Counted from the stretch's first letter, positions 11,141 to 22,870 are shown. The stretch: DNA of 64,000 bases from Cheiracanthium punctorium (GCA_038373885.1 JAWZYV010000069.1:124001-188000), one strand, 5' to 3'. Notes: a model not told the origin generated them from the sequence alone. Translations and numbers: made by a program.

Positions 11141-11345
11141 TAAATCCACGTCAAAGGGACAACACAAGGGGGGTGCCCTCTGTGGGGTACTTTCTAAGGG
11201 GTCCTAACCCGTATTTACGCTAAGTTTCGGAGAAAACCACGGAAAACCGCGAACAGTTGGGTCGGCGGACGGGACCTGGTTTCGAACTAGGCACCTTCCG
11301 TCTCACAGTTCAGTGCACAGTACACTATTCGACTGGTGGGACACC
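11141..11345 (-). mobile_element. tRNA-related SINE copy (minus strand)
   Basis: Read on the minus strand it starts near 11345 with cccaccagtcgaatag, followed by a B-box-like gttcgaaacc. A 3' body of about 75 bp (ggttttctccg ... aaatacgggttagg) is shared with the copies at 13360 and 53862. It is the only one of the three with a clear B box. Confidence 0.6.
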
Positions 11346-12656
11346 TGTACTATTTTGATTGTTATTTGAAAGACAACCTGGATCGTCACCCTCTTCAGAG
11401 TCTGAAGAAGATAGAAGTACGATTTAAAAACAAATCTTTGTTAATTTTTATGTGTTCTATAAAGATCTCAATCTAAATATTTAATAGTAACATCTTTATT
11501 TCAAGTGAATGCATTCACCCGGCCCGGAGTACAATGAAGCATGCTTGATTGTACTCACTCCGTCTACAAATGTTTCTTTGTACCCGAAATTTAGGCTACA
11601 AAATAAATAAATTTTTCCTAATTCCTAGTATTTACTTTTTAAATTCTGGCTGTGAAAGTATGAAGAGCACACTAGTGATCCCAATATTTGAAAAATAAAT
11701 AATTATACATATGAAAACATGGGGGTATAACAAAATTACTTTTAGCAATAAAATTTACTTTCTATGGTGAAAATCCACAACTTTCCATATCTCTTGTTGT
11801 AAAAATGTGATTATCTCCAAATCATATCAGTAACTGGAACATATATTTGTATAATAGGTGTGTGAGTTTCAACTTTCTGTGACAAATCCTATTGATTTTA
11901 GATAGCATGTTTCATTATACCTCAACTTCCCCTATGTACCTTAAAATATTCATTTAAAAAATAAAAACTTCACTAATGATTTTAAAATTTTCATTTGTCA
12001 ATCTGAAGAATATCGCTTTACACGCAGAGTGATTCCGAACTCTTGTAAAAACATGTAAAGGCGCGTTCCGACTAGGTCGTTATTTTTCCCAAATCCCTTA
12101 CCGTTGCTAAAACTCTCCGTAAAGCAGGTTTTTCGACCGTTATCGCCTGTCTTTATCGTTTTAAAAGGTATCATATCCCGTCTTTAAGCGCGCTAAGTTC
12201 TTAAAGAATCCCAGCTTTTATTTGGCTGATCGCGTCCCCCAAACATTCCAATATGGCTGTCGCGATAGTGAGAATGTACTAGATATTTTTTAAGGATAAA
12301 TAGGCTCTTAATTCTTTTCTTTTTGGTTCAATTAATCATCAATTTTCACCAGAGTATTCCAAATTGTTGTAAATCTGCTCTGGACAAAACTGATGCAGTC
12401 AATTGACCTAAAAAATCTAAAGGAAAAAAAAAAAAAAAAAAAAAAAAAAGCCCGGCGCTCAATCTCTTTCTCCATGATTTCATGCACAATTAATCATAAT
12501 TCTGTCATTCTTCCTTTAGAGTGTTTTTATCCCTTATGTTTTATAATCACTCTTTTAATAATATTTCTATTTCTTTTTGTTTTTGGCTCGTAACTATTCG
12601 ATGTGTTGCGTAGATCTGTGACAAGATCAGTTCAAATTAACTAATAACATTCTTTG

Positions 12657-12760
12657 GGTTGTGTCTAGCGTGGCTAGGACCTTCCGCACTTGCCTCTTGT
12701 CGTGTTGTCCTGAGTTCGATTGCCGCTCTTTTTAGGGCTTTGTTTCACTGTCAGTTTTGT
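12657..12760 (+). mobile_element. Possible SINE head or tRNA-like fragment
   Basis: A less AT-rich segment with tagcgtggctaggacc and, about 40 bp on, gagttcgattgcc, which loosely resemble pol III A and B boxes. A tRNA fold does not close and no tail is seen, so this is a weak call. Confidence 0.3.
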
Positions 12761-13359
12761 TTTATTTCAGTTAAAAAAATAATAACAGGTTATTATATAC
12801 TTTACTTATTTTTTTCTTTAATTTATTTTGCGATAATTAATAATAAAAAATAGTTATGACTTTCAATTTTAAAATATTTAATTTAAGTATTTTTTGCAAA
12901 GCTTCTTCTGTAAGTATTTCATGTGATATTCTGATGATCTCTAGCATTTTCTCATCTATTTCTAATTAAAATTAAGTCGTTATTCTTCTAATATTATTGA
13001 CTGTATTTGAAAAATTCAATATATATGTAATTAATATTTCAATGAATTTTTTTTCTCTTCAGAAAGCTCACATAATTAATTAATAATAGTTATTACTTAG
13101 TATTCAAAGGGAAAAAAATAGTTTTACATACTAACTGGTTTTAATGATAATTCTTTTACTCTTCATGTATAAATAAAATTTATTGTAATTATTGAATTTT
13201 AATTTTAAGACCGATATTTTTTCCAAATCATAGGTTTTCTCATTTTTATTTTGTGTTTCTTTAAATACCAGATTAAAAATTTTGTTCAATACTTTTCAAA
13301 TAGAAATTGATTAATAAATCTAAATTTATTCGTGCACTATCTTTTGTATTAGACATTTA

Positions 13360-13605
13360 AAGGCCGGAGATGGCATCTAAAACAAGATGTTGTGCCCACC
13401 CGAGCCGAGTTGATAAGATGCTGAAGATGGTAGATAACTGAAGTATAAAAGTCCAGGGTTCTGATTTACCGGACGGCTGATTATCTAAAAATTCGGAGTT
13501 TTGGACGGTTTTTCTCACGATGTAACGTAAATACGCTTCAGAAGCACTAAGAAAGTCCTCCGCACAAGGCACTCCCCCTTTCGATAGGCAATACGAAATA
13601 CTCCT
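13360..13605 (+). mobile_element. SINE-like repeat copy (same family as 11141 and 53862)
   Basis: Shares gctgaagatggtagat and the block ggtttttctc...aatacgct...aaagtcctc...aaggca with the copy at 53862, and the second block with the minus-strand copy at 11141. Pol III boxes are eroded. Confidence 0.6.
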
Positions 13606-13630
13606 CGTGTAGGTTTATCATAACAAAATA

Positions 13631-13830
13631 CAATACAACCTTTTCAGAAATAGTTAAATGCTTTTAGTGTATGTTAGAGATAACTGAAATTAAATTAATA
13701 ACATAATGTACTTCTTAAATTTACAAAACACAATACAACCTTTTCAGAAATAGTTAAATGCTTTTAGTGTATGTTAGAGATAACTGAAATTAAATTAATA
13801 ACATAATGTACTTCTTAAATTTACAAAACA
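13631..13830. repeat. Perfect tandem duplication of 100 bp
   Basis: Positions 13631-13730 and 13731-13830 are identical by eye. It is inside the Harbinger-like element and unrelated to its termini. Perfect identity indicates a very recent duplication, or an assembly artefact. Confidence 0.95.
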
Positions 13831-13990
13831 CACGAAAAGCAGATATCAATATTCTGTTAATTACTTATTTGGTGAAAGACAGCATGCAGTACTTAAATTT
13901 ATCAAAAATGTGGCTACCTTTTAAATTTATCAAAACAGCTCAATTAACTTAATGATTCCCATAAATTAGAGGCTTTAAAATACTGACACC

Positions 13991-13994
<4 letters not shown>

Positions 13995-14027
<33 letters not shown>

Positions 14028-14034
14028 CCTCCTA
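13995..14034 (+). repeat. Poly(T) run, 40 nt
   Basis: Forty consecutive T residues. On the minus strand this would be an A tail, but no recognisable retroposon body abuts it. Confidence 0.95.
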
Positions 14035-14786
14035 AAATTAGTATAATATGTGCTAACTAAAAAAGTCCCTTAAATAAATGGAGTAGAATTTTTCAAATTC
14101 AATGTCGACGGGACTTAGCGATTCTGCATAACACAAATTTCCAGATTTTAAAAAATCCTGCAGTATTATTAAAAAAAATCGTTGCAATCAGGTAAAGTTT
14201 AAAAAAAAGACAAATTTTTTTAAAATAGAAAAATGTATTAAAAATAAAATGCATTTACTGAGAAATTGCTCATTAGAAAGATGCTATTCTTTTAAACATT
14301 TTTAATAAAATCTAAAACATTTTCTTTCGAATACTGATTTATTGTTATTTTAAGGTCTAATTTCGTAAATTGGAATTCCAAATTTAAGAAAGTCTTCTGT
14401 ATTTAAAAATAACAAATGGGGATATATTTAAAAGAAAAACGGGAAACAGATAAAAGTTTAAACACGCATGCGCGAAATCGCTAATAGCCATTGGAGGAAC
14501 GTACGGTTCTTAAAGGAGATAACTGAAGCTAGTTGAAACGGAATTCTACTTTAGCGTTACGACTTTGGTATTAACGGCATTTGGGGCATTAACGACACAA
14601 GTGGAAACGCGCCTTAAGGGGTAGTAGACGGAACGAAGATGATTCAAAGTCTCATAGCAACGTCGTTTTCACGTATCTGTTACTATTCACTTAGGAATAA
14701 TAATGAACTTTCCGATCATGGTTCATCAAAAACTAATGGATCTTCCACAGAAAGCACTTGTCTAAAATTTGATAGGAACAGAATTG

Positions 14787-14954
14787 CAGTGGCGTAGTGA
14801 GAGGGGGGCAAGGGGGTCTATCATGCCGCGTGCGCCGCTCGCAGAGGGGCACCAAATCGTCTCTAAGGCAAAGAAAATTGGTCGAAAAAGTAGCATGGAA
14901 GGGCGCCAAAAAGTTTTCGTACCCCGGGTGCCAGTTCTGCACGCTACGTCACTG
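14787..14954. mobile_element. hAT-type MITE, 168 bp
   Basis: Ends cagtggcgtagtgag and (reverse complement of right end) cagtgacgtagcgtg. Flanks cagaattg (14779-14786) and caggattg (14955-14962) agree at 7 of 8 positions, consistent with a slightly aged 8-bp duplication. Short open frames on both strands here are chance products of its GC-rich interior. Confidence 0.85.
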
Positions 14955-15408
14955 CAGGATTGATTATTCAAGTAATAATTGAGGATGATTGATTATGGTT
15001 AACAAGTAAATGAAAAGGACGTTTCCGAGCTCACATTCCTGAGTGTTGTATTTAAATGGTAACAAATATATTTTTTTAATGAATTGAGAATTTTTTTAAT
15101 CAAGTAATAAGTTGATATAACTTTTATTGGTGTTTTTTTATTTAATAGAACAAAAACGAGTTACAGCTTTTTAAACGAAAACCGTGCCCCCCTAAAATTG
15201 CTGCTTAAAATAGAGTGGGGGGCCTCGCAAAACTCACCTTGCCCACTGCTAATTATTGTCTTACCCCGCCACTGTCTACACCCCACTTTTATGACTGCAG
15301 CTCTCACCATTTTGAAGTAAATGGGGTGACAAAGGACTTTAGTGGGCAGACTGTGATACATATATTCTGAAATTAAATAAATTAATTCCGAAATGATTTT
15401 TTTTTCAG

Positions 15409-15543
15409 TATGTCCCGATGGAAAATATGGACCGAAATGTTCACAACGTTGTCATTGTCAACATGGTGGTACGTGTGATGCAGTATCTGGCAAATGTACT
15501 TGTCCTCCCGGTTGGATAGGATCCACATGTGATGTTAAAGATG
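15409..15543 (+). CDS. EGF repeat 9 exon (last repeat)
   Basis: Begins CPDGKYGPKC, eight cysteines, followed by DVKD before the donor. Acceptor with a long T tract (tttttttttcag) at 15408, donor gtaaga at 15544, 135 bp, still phase 1-1. Confidence 0.92.
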
Positions 15544-16324
15544 GTAAGAGGATCCTTTTTTTCGAAATTACAGAATGGCCCATAAAGCAATAAGCAATGC
15601 ACCTTGAACATATTCTCTTATTGATTGTGAAACAAGTACCCTACGGGCTCAGACTTACTTAAAATTTACCATTTATTCAATGCTCTAGTGAACGCATTTT
15701 TCAAATTGCTCCATTGTTTTGCAATATGTAAACGTGTATTCGTTAGAAAATGCACTGGCCTCCAAAAGTTAAGGAACAATATGTTTGCAAAGCTCACCAT
15801 AAAAAAATGTTGTTTCTTTTATCAATGTAAATGTTAACATCTGCGGTTTGTAGGTCCGTTTCAGGTGAAAAGGAATGCCGTGTCATTACTCTGAGAGTAT
15901 ACTTTGGGATAAGCTAGCGGCGGCTTATGAATAACTGAAATTGGCATTATACTCTCAAGATTATTAATACATATAATTAATGGGCCTTTCAGTTTACTTA
16001 AAAGGTGAATATTCCTTATAAGGCAGTACACAAAATGTTACACACACAAAGGAATATAATTGTCCGCGATACTTTAGGAAAGAGATTTTACTGATATCTA
16101 GTTATGTTATATTGGTAGGTTTATAGCTATGCAACTTTAAAGTAGATTTCAGTTCACTTTATTCATTAGCAAAGTTTTCATAAGACCCTTCTACATTTTT
16201 TTTAAATACCCCATTTAATTTCTCTTTAATTTCTCGATTAATCAATGAATGTTGTTTGAAAAATCAATTAAAGCTTTTAATCTTTCTCATCTACTAACTA
16301 TACTTGTATGTATTTCCCCTTTAG
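15544..16324 (+). other. Last intron of the EGF gene
   Basis: 781-bp AT-rich intron ending in tcccctttag. No membrane-spanning or cytoplasmic coding sequence was found in it. Confidence 0.7.
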
Positions 16325-16374
16325 GATCAATTTTAGGATATCCAGATACTGACGCTTCCAGTGGCATCAGCTAA
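16325..16374 (+). CDS. Terminal exon of the EGF-repeat protein
   Basis: Continues the frame: the final G of the previous exon plus GA gives Gly, followed by SILGYPDTDASSGIS and TAA at 16372-16374. There is no hydrophobic segment, so this transcript form ends as a secreted protein, more like MEGF6 than the single-pass MEGF10/11-Draper receptors. An alternative 3' exon carrying a membrane segment beyond this point cannot be excluded, but none was seen. Confidence 0.75.
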
Positions 16375-16475
16375 ACTAAATGAGCTTATGAAACATTTCG
16401 AGAAAACATCGTCAAGTCATTAAAAGCATTTGTAAACATGTTTGTGCTTTCGGCTAAGAAGAACCAAGATTTCAA

Positions 16476-16520
<45 letters not shown>

Positions 16521-16660
16521 CAGGAAAAATAAAGTGTGTGTGGAGCTAGGCATTGTGAAGAACTGGAAATACAAACAATCTTCATTATTATTTTTGTTAA
16601 AACACATTACTGAATTAGAAAACGAACTTTTTCTAAAAAAAGAAAATCGTTTGATTAATT
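16375..16660 (+). other. Probable 3' UTR with polyadenylation signal
   Basis: Downstream of the stop codon lies a 39-nt A run (16479-16517), then AATAAA at 16528-16533, about 155 nt after the stop. A second AATAAA near 17174 could serve a longer form. Short frames through the A run are not genes. Confidence 0.5.
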
Positions 16661-18165
16661 TATGAACATTTATGCGCTGCTACAAGGACAGTGAGCCATT
16701 TCTGTTAAGTGTTGTAAATGTGTTGTATCACAAGAAGAAATACTCTCCACTGTTTAACTTTTTTTTCCTTGCCATTTTCACCCGACAGTAAAGTTCAGGA
16801 AGAGTTAAAGCATGAACACAAATGTTCCAAGGTGATAAATCAAAACTTTTACTGAATTTAGAAAAATTAATTTATATGAATGGCCAGCACCTTAAAATTT
16901 TATGCTTCACAAGTTTTAATTTATACTGATGGTTTTATTAGATATTTAGTTTTGAATGGTTTTCTTGTAATATAAAATATCTTACATTAAAAATGGGTTA
17001 TAAATGTGTGCGTTTGTCTCTTAAAAAATCAATCACTGGTAAATTTGAAGTGTGCATATAACATTGTCAATAACACTTTAACTTTAAAACAGGTAGCTTT
17101 GAAATAATCATTTATGTATTGTGAAAATGATAATTGTGTGTATTGAATATGCTTAAAAATATTCAAACTAAATACAATAAATTTTCACTAAAGCGAAAAC
17201 CATTTTAAATAGTCTAAATATATCGAATGCTGTTTTCTTTTTTTACAATATAGTGGGGGAAAATTTGTATATTTTCCTCATAGAGTCAGGGGATTACCTT
17301 AAGTTCCCGCAGTACGGGGGCTCTTGGCTAAAGAAGTACTCCCACACAATGAATTATTTAAAAAATAAGATGAAATATTACTGATATGAATTTTCAGTTT
17401 TCGTTTTTTTTAAGGTAACAACAAGCATAACTGATGAAAAACTTTTTTGCAATACTTAGAAAGAACTGGCAGAAAAATATAGATAGAAGGCATCAAAAAA
17501 TTTGCATTCCATAGCGCTTACTCCTATTACCGTTGAACTCCCGATAGCCTCTTTACTTGTAAATGACTGTAACACCACATTCTTTGATTCACTGATATGA
17601 TACTTTTACCCTTGCGTCAATGACCAGGTACCCGGGTACCTATTGGGGATGGGGTTATTGTAATTTAATCATTTCTAACTAAGCCTATGTAAAATCACCT
17701 TTAATCCTCGTTATTTACATGAATCTCAACTATACATATAATTTGAACCCCTTTTGGGAGAAATTATTGTTGAATTTTATGAGTTATACATTCCGATATC
17801 ATTACTCAAAAACCAGGGACTGAGATACCCATTATTGTATCTTTTGTACATACAGATTGTAAATGATTATTATAACAAATATAAGCAAGCATAATCACAA
17901 TAATAATTATTATTATGAATTATTTATTTACCATTAAATTATTTATTATTTGAGTCGTGCAGTAAGTTATTACTTGATTAAAGATCGGTAACAGGTAATG
18001 AAACAAACGATGAGCGTAGATATTCGATGTGGATACCGTGATACCACTTATTTAAAAAATACTGGGTGTATTTGGTCATTGATGCAAGGGTTAAATGATT
18101 ACGTGCTCCTGATAAACTAGTACTATCAGATGTGTAAATTTGAAAGTTTATCTATGTAGTATATA
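16661..18165. other. Intergenic DNA
   Basis: 1.5 kb of AT-rich sequence after the EGF gene. No gene, RNA or classifiable repeat was recognised. Confidence 0.5.
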
Positions 18166-19778
18166 CGCTATAAAGTGTTTTGTTGATTTCAACAAAACTT
18201 GTTTGGTTAATTAGCTTGGTAACTTTGTTTTGTTGATTCAACAAAATTGATCGAACCAAATACTTTGAATTTTACAAAACGTTTTTGTTAAGAACTCAGA
18301 ACCAATGAAATTTAAAATCGCTCGACAGTCAATTTACCTGTGCATCATGGCATGCGCAGGAATGTGAAAGACAGCCAGACCCGCCCAAAGGAGAAACGTT
18401 TAAATTGTTATTTGCTAAGGGCTAAGGAAGGATCTGCAGTGTCTGCGAATACATTTAAAAATGGATAATATCACACACATCAAACACAAACTAAATTGGG
18501 TTTTCCTCTGTTTGTTGGAAATTTCTCTGAGGAAAGCCTAATTCATTTATCTATTTATTAAAATTTAGAGTTTTTACAAGTTTTTACAGATTTAGCTTAA
18601 AGCCATTCAGTGTCCGTTAAACTGACTTAGTTAAAACAATCAGAATCACCTTTCCACAATGAAACCGACCACAAAATATCGAAGGATGAAAAAAATGTTG
18701 GTCCGAAAAATTTTAATTTATGTATAGGCTCAATGAAAAAAATCTTGAATATAGGCTAAGCTGGACAGTACCGAATTACAAATCTTTTGCGTGTATTTCG
18801 AAAATGCACTAAGAACTTTCGAAAACTTTTAAAGCGGTACACATATTTTTTAAATCCATATCTTTTTTATGTCGCAAATAGTTTAATTCGCATACGCCGG
18901 AAAGAAAATCACTTGTGGTTTAGCACTATCTTTTTTTATATCCTTTCTAAGAGAAAATACACTCATTTTCCAAATGCAACATTCCGGCGATACAAATGTT
19001 TGTATTACGTTGATTTATTAGCTTTGTATTACGTTTATAAAAGCAGTTAAATGCACGGATAAGTAAAAGCGGATAGTTCCGATTCTGCTAGATAAGTAAT
19101 TATGTATGAAATAAAGCAGACTACTGATTTCGTGTTGGATCGTTTGGCACTCCAAAACACGGCTTCAAAATAGCTGACGCGAATACTCCATTCATCAGTC
19201 ATTTTTCACTGAGACCTTCCTTGATAATTATCAAATAAACTAAAAATTTGGAGAAATTATACATTTACTTATCAAGAAGGCAATTTTCGATTGCCTTACT
19301 AAGTTTTCGTATGGAGAAAAAAAAAACTGACATCGAATTTCTTTTATTCAATTTTATAAATATGTAAAAACACTAACAAAAATATGAATTTTGATGACTA
19401 GATAAATTATTTAGTCTTATATCTGAAACTTTCAACGAACTGTTTGTGGGTTGAAAAACATAACGATAAAAACCACAAAATAATTTTGTTAATTAGTCTA
19501 GCACAACACCAATTAACAAAGAAATTTTGTCAATTCAAACAAATAATTTGGTTGATTTTAACCAAATAAATAATTTAAGCAAATAGTTTGGTTAAATTAA
19601 CATTTGGTTATTTAAAAAAAAGAAAAAAGTTTGGTTAAATTGAGAAAATGTTTTGTGAAAATAACCAAATAATTTTGTAATTCAAATTCAACACAAATTT
19701 TGTTGGCGCTATTTCAAACGGATAATTTTGTTGATTTAACAAAATTTTTGTTGATTCATCAAAACAGCGTTTTCAGTG
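18166..19778. mobile_element. CACTA-like non-autonomous element with subterminal repeats, 1.6 kb
   Basis: The right end in reverse complement starts CACTGAAAACGC; the left starts CGCTATAAAGTG; both are flanked by TA. Both ends carry many short sites of the type TTTTGTTGATTYAACAAAA or TTTGGTTAA, dense at 18175-18290 and 19470-19765 and often palindromic (for example 18177-18202). Terminal CACTR and arrays of subterminal motifs are the CACTA/EnSpm pattern. The centre (18300-19450) has no transposase. Confidence 0.6.
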
Positions 19779-20494
19779 TATAAATCCAGTTTGTTTGAGC
19801 CATCGGCTTGAAAATTTGCACAGATTTGTAAATCTATATATGGAAAAGGCCATGGGCGACTTTATAATTTCAAAATTCTATCAATTCTCCGAATTTTTGA
19901 GAAATGTTTAAGTTTATCAAGCAAAAAGGGACCAGTATGTGATTTTTTATGTAAAGCTAGCTACAGCAAGTGAGATTCATGCCATTTTGATGCCAAGAGT
20001 TTAAACATGACTTGGAAACCCACTGACTGAAACCCAGTCAGTTTTTCATAACAGACTGTTAATGAAAAAATGACGTCAGACTTGAAATAATTCCGTAATT
20101 TCTCAAATTCTGATTAGCATGAGAATAGTTAATTTTTATTTATTTAAATCTTCGTGAGTCATGAATTATAAGATTGAACTTCTTTGTTTTCTGTAGAATT
20201 ATTTTATCGTTTAAATGCCAGTTTCTTTTGACTGGTTTTCGTTAATTAGTTCGGTCCTCTGCGGAGAAATTGTACATTTAAAAAGCTATGAATGTTAACA
20301 AAAAAGTATTTTGTAGTCGCAATTTAATCGACAAATTTAGTATTTGGGATTAGTAATCGACAAAAATATTTGGGATTACCGTAATCTAATCTTAGTCTCC
20401 ATCTGAAAAAGAAAAGTAATCGTAATCAATTACGCCCCCGCTTAATCGTTATAAAGTATGGCACCGACTGCTTCTTTTTACGAAATTTTGCGTG
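19779..20494. other. Intergenic DNA
   Basis: AT-rich sequence in which no gene or classifiable element was recognised. Confidence 0.5.
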
Positions 20495-20502
20495 TACCCA
20501 CT

Positions 20503-20639
20503 TAGGGATGGACGCGAGACGATTCTTTGAGACAGACATTTTTAACATTACGATATAGGGATTTTGCGAGACGAGACAAAGGTTTTAGGCTGTTTTGCCA
20601 GAGGCGAGACACCAATTTACCGTCTCGCGTTCATCCCTA
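20503..20639. mobile_element. hAT-type MITE, 137 bp
   Basis: Ends tagggatggacgcgagacg and (reverse complement) tagggatgaacgcgagacg differ at one base. Perfect 8-bp duplication tacccact at 20495-20502 and 20640-20647. The short forward frame here is a by-product. Confidence 0.93.
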
Positions 20640-20647
20640 TACCCACT

Positions 20648-22138
20648 TACACGTAATGCTCAACATTTTTAATGATATAGTGTTTAGCAAAATTTTGCCT
20701 TATATAATTTTTTTTATGAAACTGTTAGATGTTCAAATACAATAAATAAAAAAAAACGATTATCCCCATGCGAAGAAAGGGCTATTTGCTAGTTCCTAAT
20801 GAAAGTGTCCTCAGCCAAACAAAATACTTGATTTGTGTAAAAAAAGACTGTTTTATATTTATATATCTAAGTAATTGGTACATTTTAGATAAATTTAAAC
20901 GTACAAAATCGAGCCTTTATTTAGATGTATTGCTTTAAATCGTTGCAACTATAAATATTCATTCATTCTGCATCATACAAGGGATTGCATAAAAAACTGG
21001 TAATTACATAAATGATTCAAAGGGGGCCCCAGAAAAAAAAAAATTGCAGGAGGCCTCGGACTTTTACTGTACGCCACTGCATAAAGTGATGAATTTCTGA
21101 TCAATCCAAACAAGGCGTACCATCACTCGGTTTGTGGTCGCCGATATCTTCATATTTTCAAAATGGAGATTACTGAACTACAAAGTTCAAGTATTTATAA
21201 AAACAATAATAGAGAATTCAGTTTACAAGAGTTTTACATGAATCCTAATCGTTAAAAATATAAAAACCTTATTGAAATTACCCTGCAAACTTTAAATATG
21301 TAAGCAATAATATGTATAAGCAAACTTTTTTTTTTATAAACCTTAGCAAAAACAAGCAATGCTCATATTTGACTGTCATTTGGAAAACAGCTACCTCAAT
21401 TATTACTCCTGAATATCATAAACTTTATAAATGGAAAAAAGAAAAAAAATATTGGGTTTCTATCATTAAGTTTTTGAACATTGTCAATATTTTGTTCGTT
21501 AGCATGCTTTTGTTTCCTTTACATTATATTTTGTTCCTTTTCAGTACGCAGTGTTTCTTACTAAATTGTTCAATATATATCACACTAAAGATACAGTTAT
21601 TTTTTTATACACTAGTACTTTTTTTTCCCCCTCCAGATCAAATTTAGTTTGCATAATGTGTCTCACAACCCTGTTCATGCTGTCCCGTCCAAGCCTAGTC
21701 TAAACTAACGAATTGTAACTGAAGTCCTAAGTTATTTGTTATAAAGAAGTCTTACTGCTTTTTTTTAGGAATGCTTTTAACAATAAATAATTCGGACCTT
21801 TAAAAACTTCAATTAAATATATGTCAAATTCATCATTAAAATATTCAGAGATGCGAGAAGACAAAATATTACAAATTGGTGTGCATTACGTCAGTAACTA
21901 TATCGTAATTCTAAACACGCCACAATTTTCAATCACAAATGTAAATTTTCTAAACAAGTTTAATGGCAGCAAAACAGAAATGCTTTGTTTATCTTCTAAT
22001 TCAGAGGCCTTTGGTACTGGATTTTAGGGTTGAAGGGAAAGCAGATGTTTAGCTTTCTCTTACAAGAGCAATTCCAGCCCAATATTGATAATTCTACTGC
22101 TTCTTATGATGACAATATTATTAAAAATATTATTCATA
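20648..22138. other. Intergenic DNA with a MITE remnant
   Basis: A right hAT-type end (gtacgccactg) near 21070-21083 follows a short G/C tract at 21021, but no left end is preserved. The rest is AT-rich with only low-complexity frames, such as a Phe/Leu-rich one at 21312-21647 with no recognisable fold. Confidence 0.5.
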
Positions 22139-22300
22139 CAGGGTCGTTATAGTTAAACTTCCACTAGAAACTTCGGCAGCTTACGAGTGTAAGCAGATAG
22201 CCACACACTTTGGCATGTGGACTATACATGAGATGTGCTCAAGGAAGTTTCTAATACCTTTCATTTAAAAAATGACCACTAGCTGGCATTTTGCATGACA
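22139..22300 (+). repeat. Dispersed repeat, copy 1 (CAGGGTCGTTATAG family)
   Basis: Starts cagggtcgttatagttaaac. About 133 bp on it carries aaaaaatgaccactagctgg...ttttgcat. Both blocks recur with the same spacing at 38590, so they belong to one transposon family whose type is unclear. Confidence 0.5.
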
Positions 22301-22832
22301 AATTCTACTTAAAAAGGTCCCAAGTTAATTGAGAATTGCTCAATAATGATTCAAGACGTGTAGAAATTGTTTGTACTACATTCCAAATTTGACATTACCA
22401 CTGTTAGGTTTACTTTTTTTTTTTTTCACATATTAAACATTATTGAGAGAAAACATGTTTGTTTTCATAACGTGATATTGTGCATTCATCTAAATACATG
22501 AATGCAGAGTATTTCATTTCATTTCATGCCATTTTCTTTGACAACATGGGTCAGGAAGCTTAAAACTTGTGGCTGAATCTTGAAATTGAGTAGACGGGAA
22601 CCTGTGATAGGACTAAGCTGAAGACTTCCAATGCCGAGAAAGTCTGGAGATGACAAAATCTCACAGGTATTTTTAAGGTGGCAAAGGCATAATTTTGTAC
22701 TGTCGATAAAGGTTTTAGCTACGTTAGAGTTGAGGAAGTCGTAATGTGAACACAACTTTAAAATATAAGTAAAATTTTGTATAATAACACTCATAAAAGG
22801 TATTTATTGATTATTGGCCATAAAAAATCTTC
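22301..22832 (-). other. Intergenic DNA with an unrecognised 91-codon open frame
   Basis: A minus-strand frame at 22519-22794 has fairly balanced composition for this region (segments such as CSHYDFLNSNVAKTFID). I do not recognise it, and no splice sites or repeats of its family were seen. It may be an exon or pseudogene fragment or simply chance. The rest is AT-rich. Confidence 0.2.
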
Positions 22833-22870
22833 AGCCTTCTTTAGCTGTCAGCACCTGACAGCTGAAGGCT
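22833..22870. repeat. Hairpin with about 16-bp arms
   Basis: agccttc (ttt) agctgtcag, a 3-nt loop cac, then ctgacagct gaaggct: the arms pair fully apart from a 3-nt bulge. Isolated in intergenic DNA. Confidence 0.9.

Larger units (their letters stand above)
10108..11934. mobile_element. 1.8-kb DNA transposon with about 25-bp TIRs and repeated internal motif
   Basis: The left end, taggggaacttggggtatg, pairs with the right end, which in reverse complement reads taggggaagttgaggtata; the match runs on to gaaaca. Related GGGGTAYAAYRAAAC-like sites recur inside: 10492 and 10516 (inverted pair), 11529 and about 11547 (inverted pair), 11569, 11720 and 11908. It contains a hAT MITE (10214) and a SINE-like copy (11141). 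No transposase frame remains. The superfamily is not recognised. Confidence 0.6.
12059..14614. mobile_element. Harbinger/PIF-like non-autonomous element, 2.56 kb
   Basis: Left end aggcgcgttccgactaggtc and right end (reverse complement) aggcgcgtttccacttgtgt form a TIR that continues with gaps (tcgttaatgccccaaat). The flanking TAA at 12056-12058 and 14615-14617 matches the 3-bp TWA target preference of PIF/Harbinger. No transposase frame is present. It has absorbed a SINE-like copy, a 100-bp tandem duplication and a 40-nt T run. Confidence 0.7.
8293..15355. repeat. Inverted pair of TIR-like ends (possible old Tc1/mariner-type element)
   Basis: cacagtgttcccattaaag from 8293 is matched in reverse complement by cacagtctgcccactaaag ending at 15355. 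The similarity continues for about 30-60 bp inward (tcctttgtcacccc). Both outer flanks show TA. It may be one old element swollen by later insertions or two inverted copies of one repeat; no transposase frame was seen between them. Confidence 0.45.
6895..15408 (+). other. 8.5-kb intron filled with nested transposons
   Basis: Between EGF repeats 8 and 9. No further cysteine-rich exon was found in it. It contains an inverted repeat pair, three hAT MITEs, a tRNA-derived SINE, a 1.8-kb TIR element, a 2.56-kb Harbinger-like element and SINE-like copies, listed separately. GC-rich debris at about 8985-9055 (gcgtgggcgatgtgggcgac) looks like another MITE fragment but has no clear ends. Fragments reading CAGGGTGATTCGTCA (7314) and CAGAGTGATTCCGAA (12026) look like two copies of one transposon end. 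Confidence 0.75.

Noticed and set aside
14733..14982. Several overlapping open frames on both strands
   Set aside because: They fall in or around the GC-rich hAT MITE at 14787-14954 and have no coding features.
6895..15408. Further EGF-repeat exons in the large intron
   Set aside because: No segment with the eight-cysteine spacing and flanking splice sites was found on the plus strand.
16386..16665. Open frames through the A39 run on both strands
   Set aside because: They are poly-Lys and poly-Phe products of a mononucleotide run in the 3' UTR.
21312..21647. 111-codon plus-strand open frame
   Set aside because: Phe/Leu/Lys-rich composition typical of AT-rich noise, with no motif, splice context or neighbour support.
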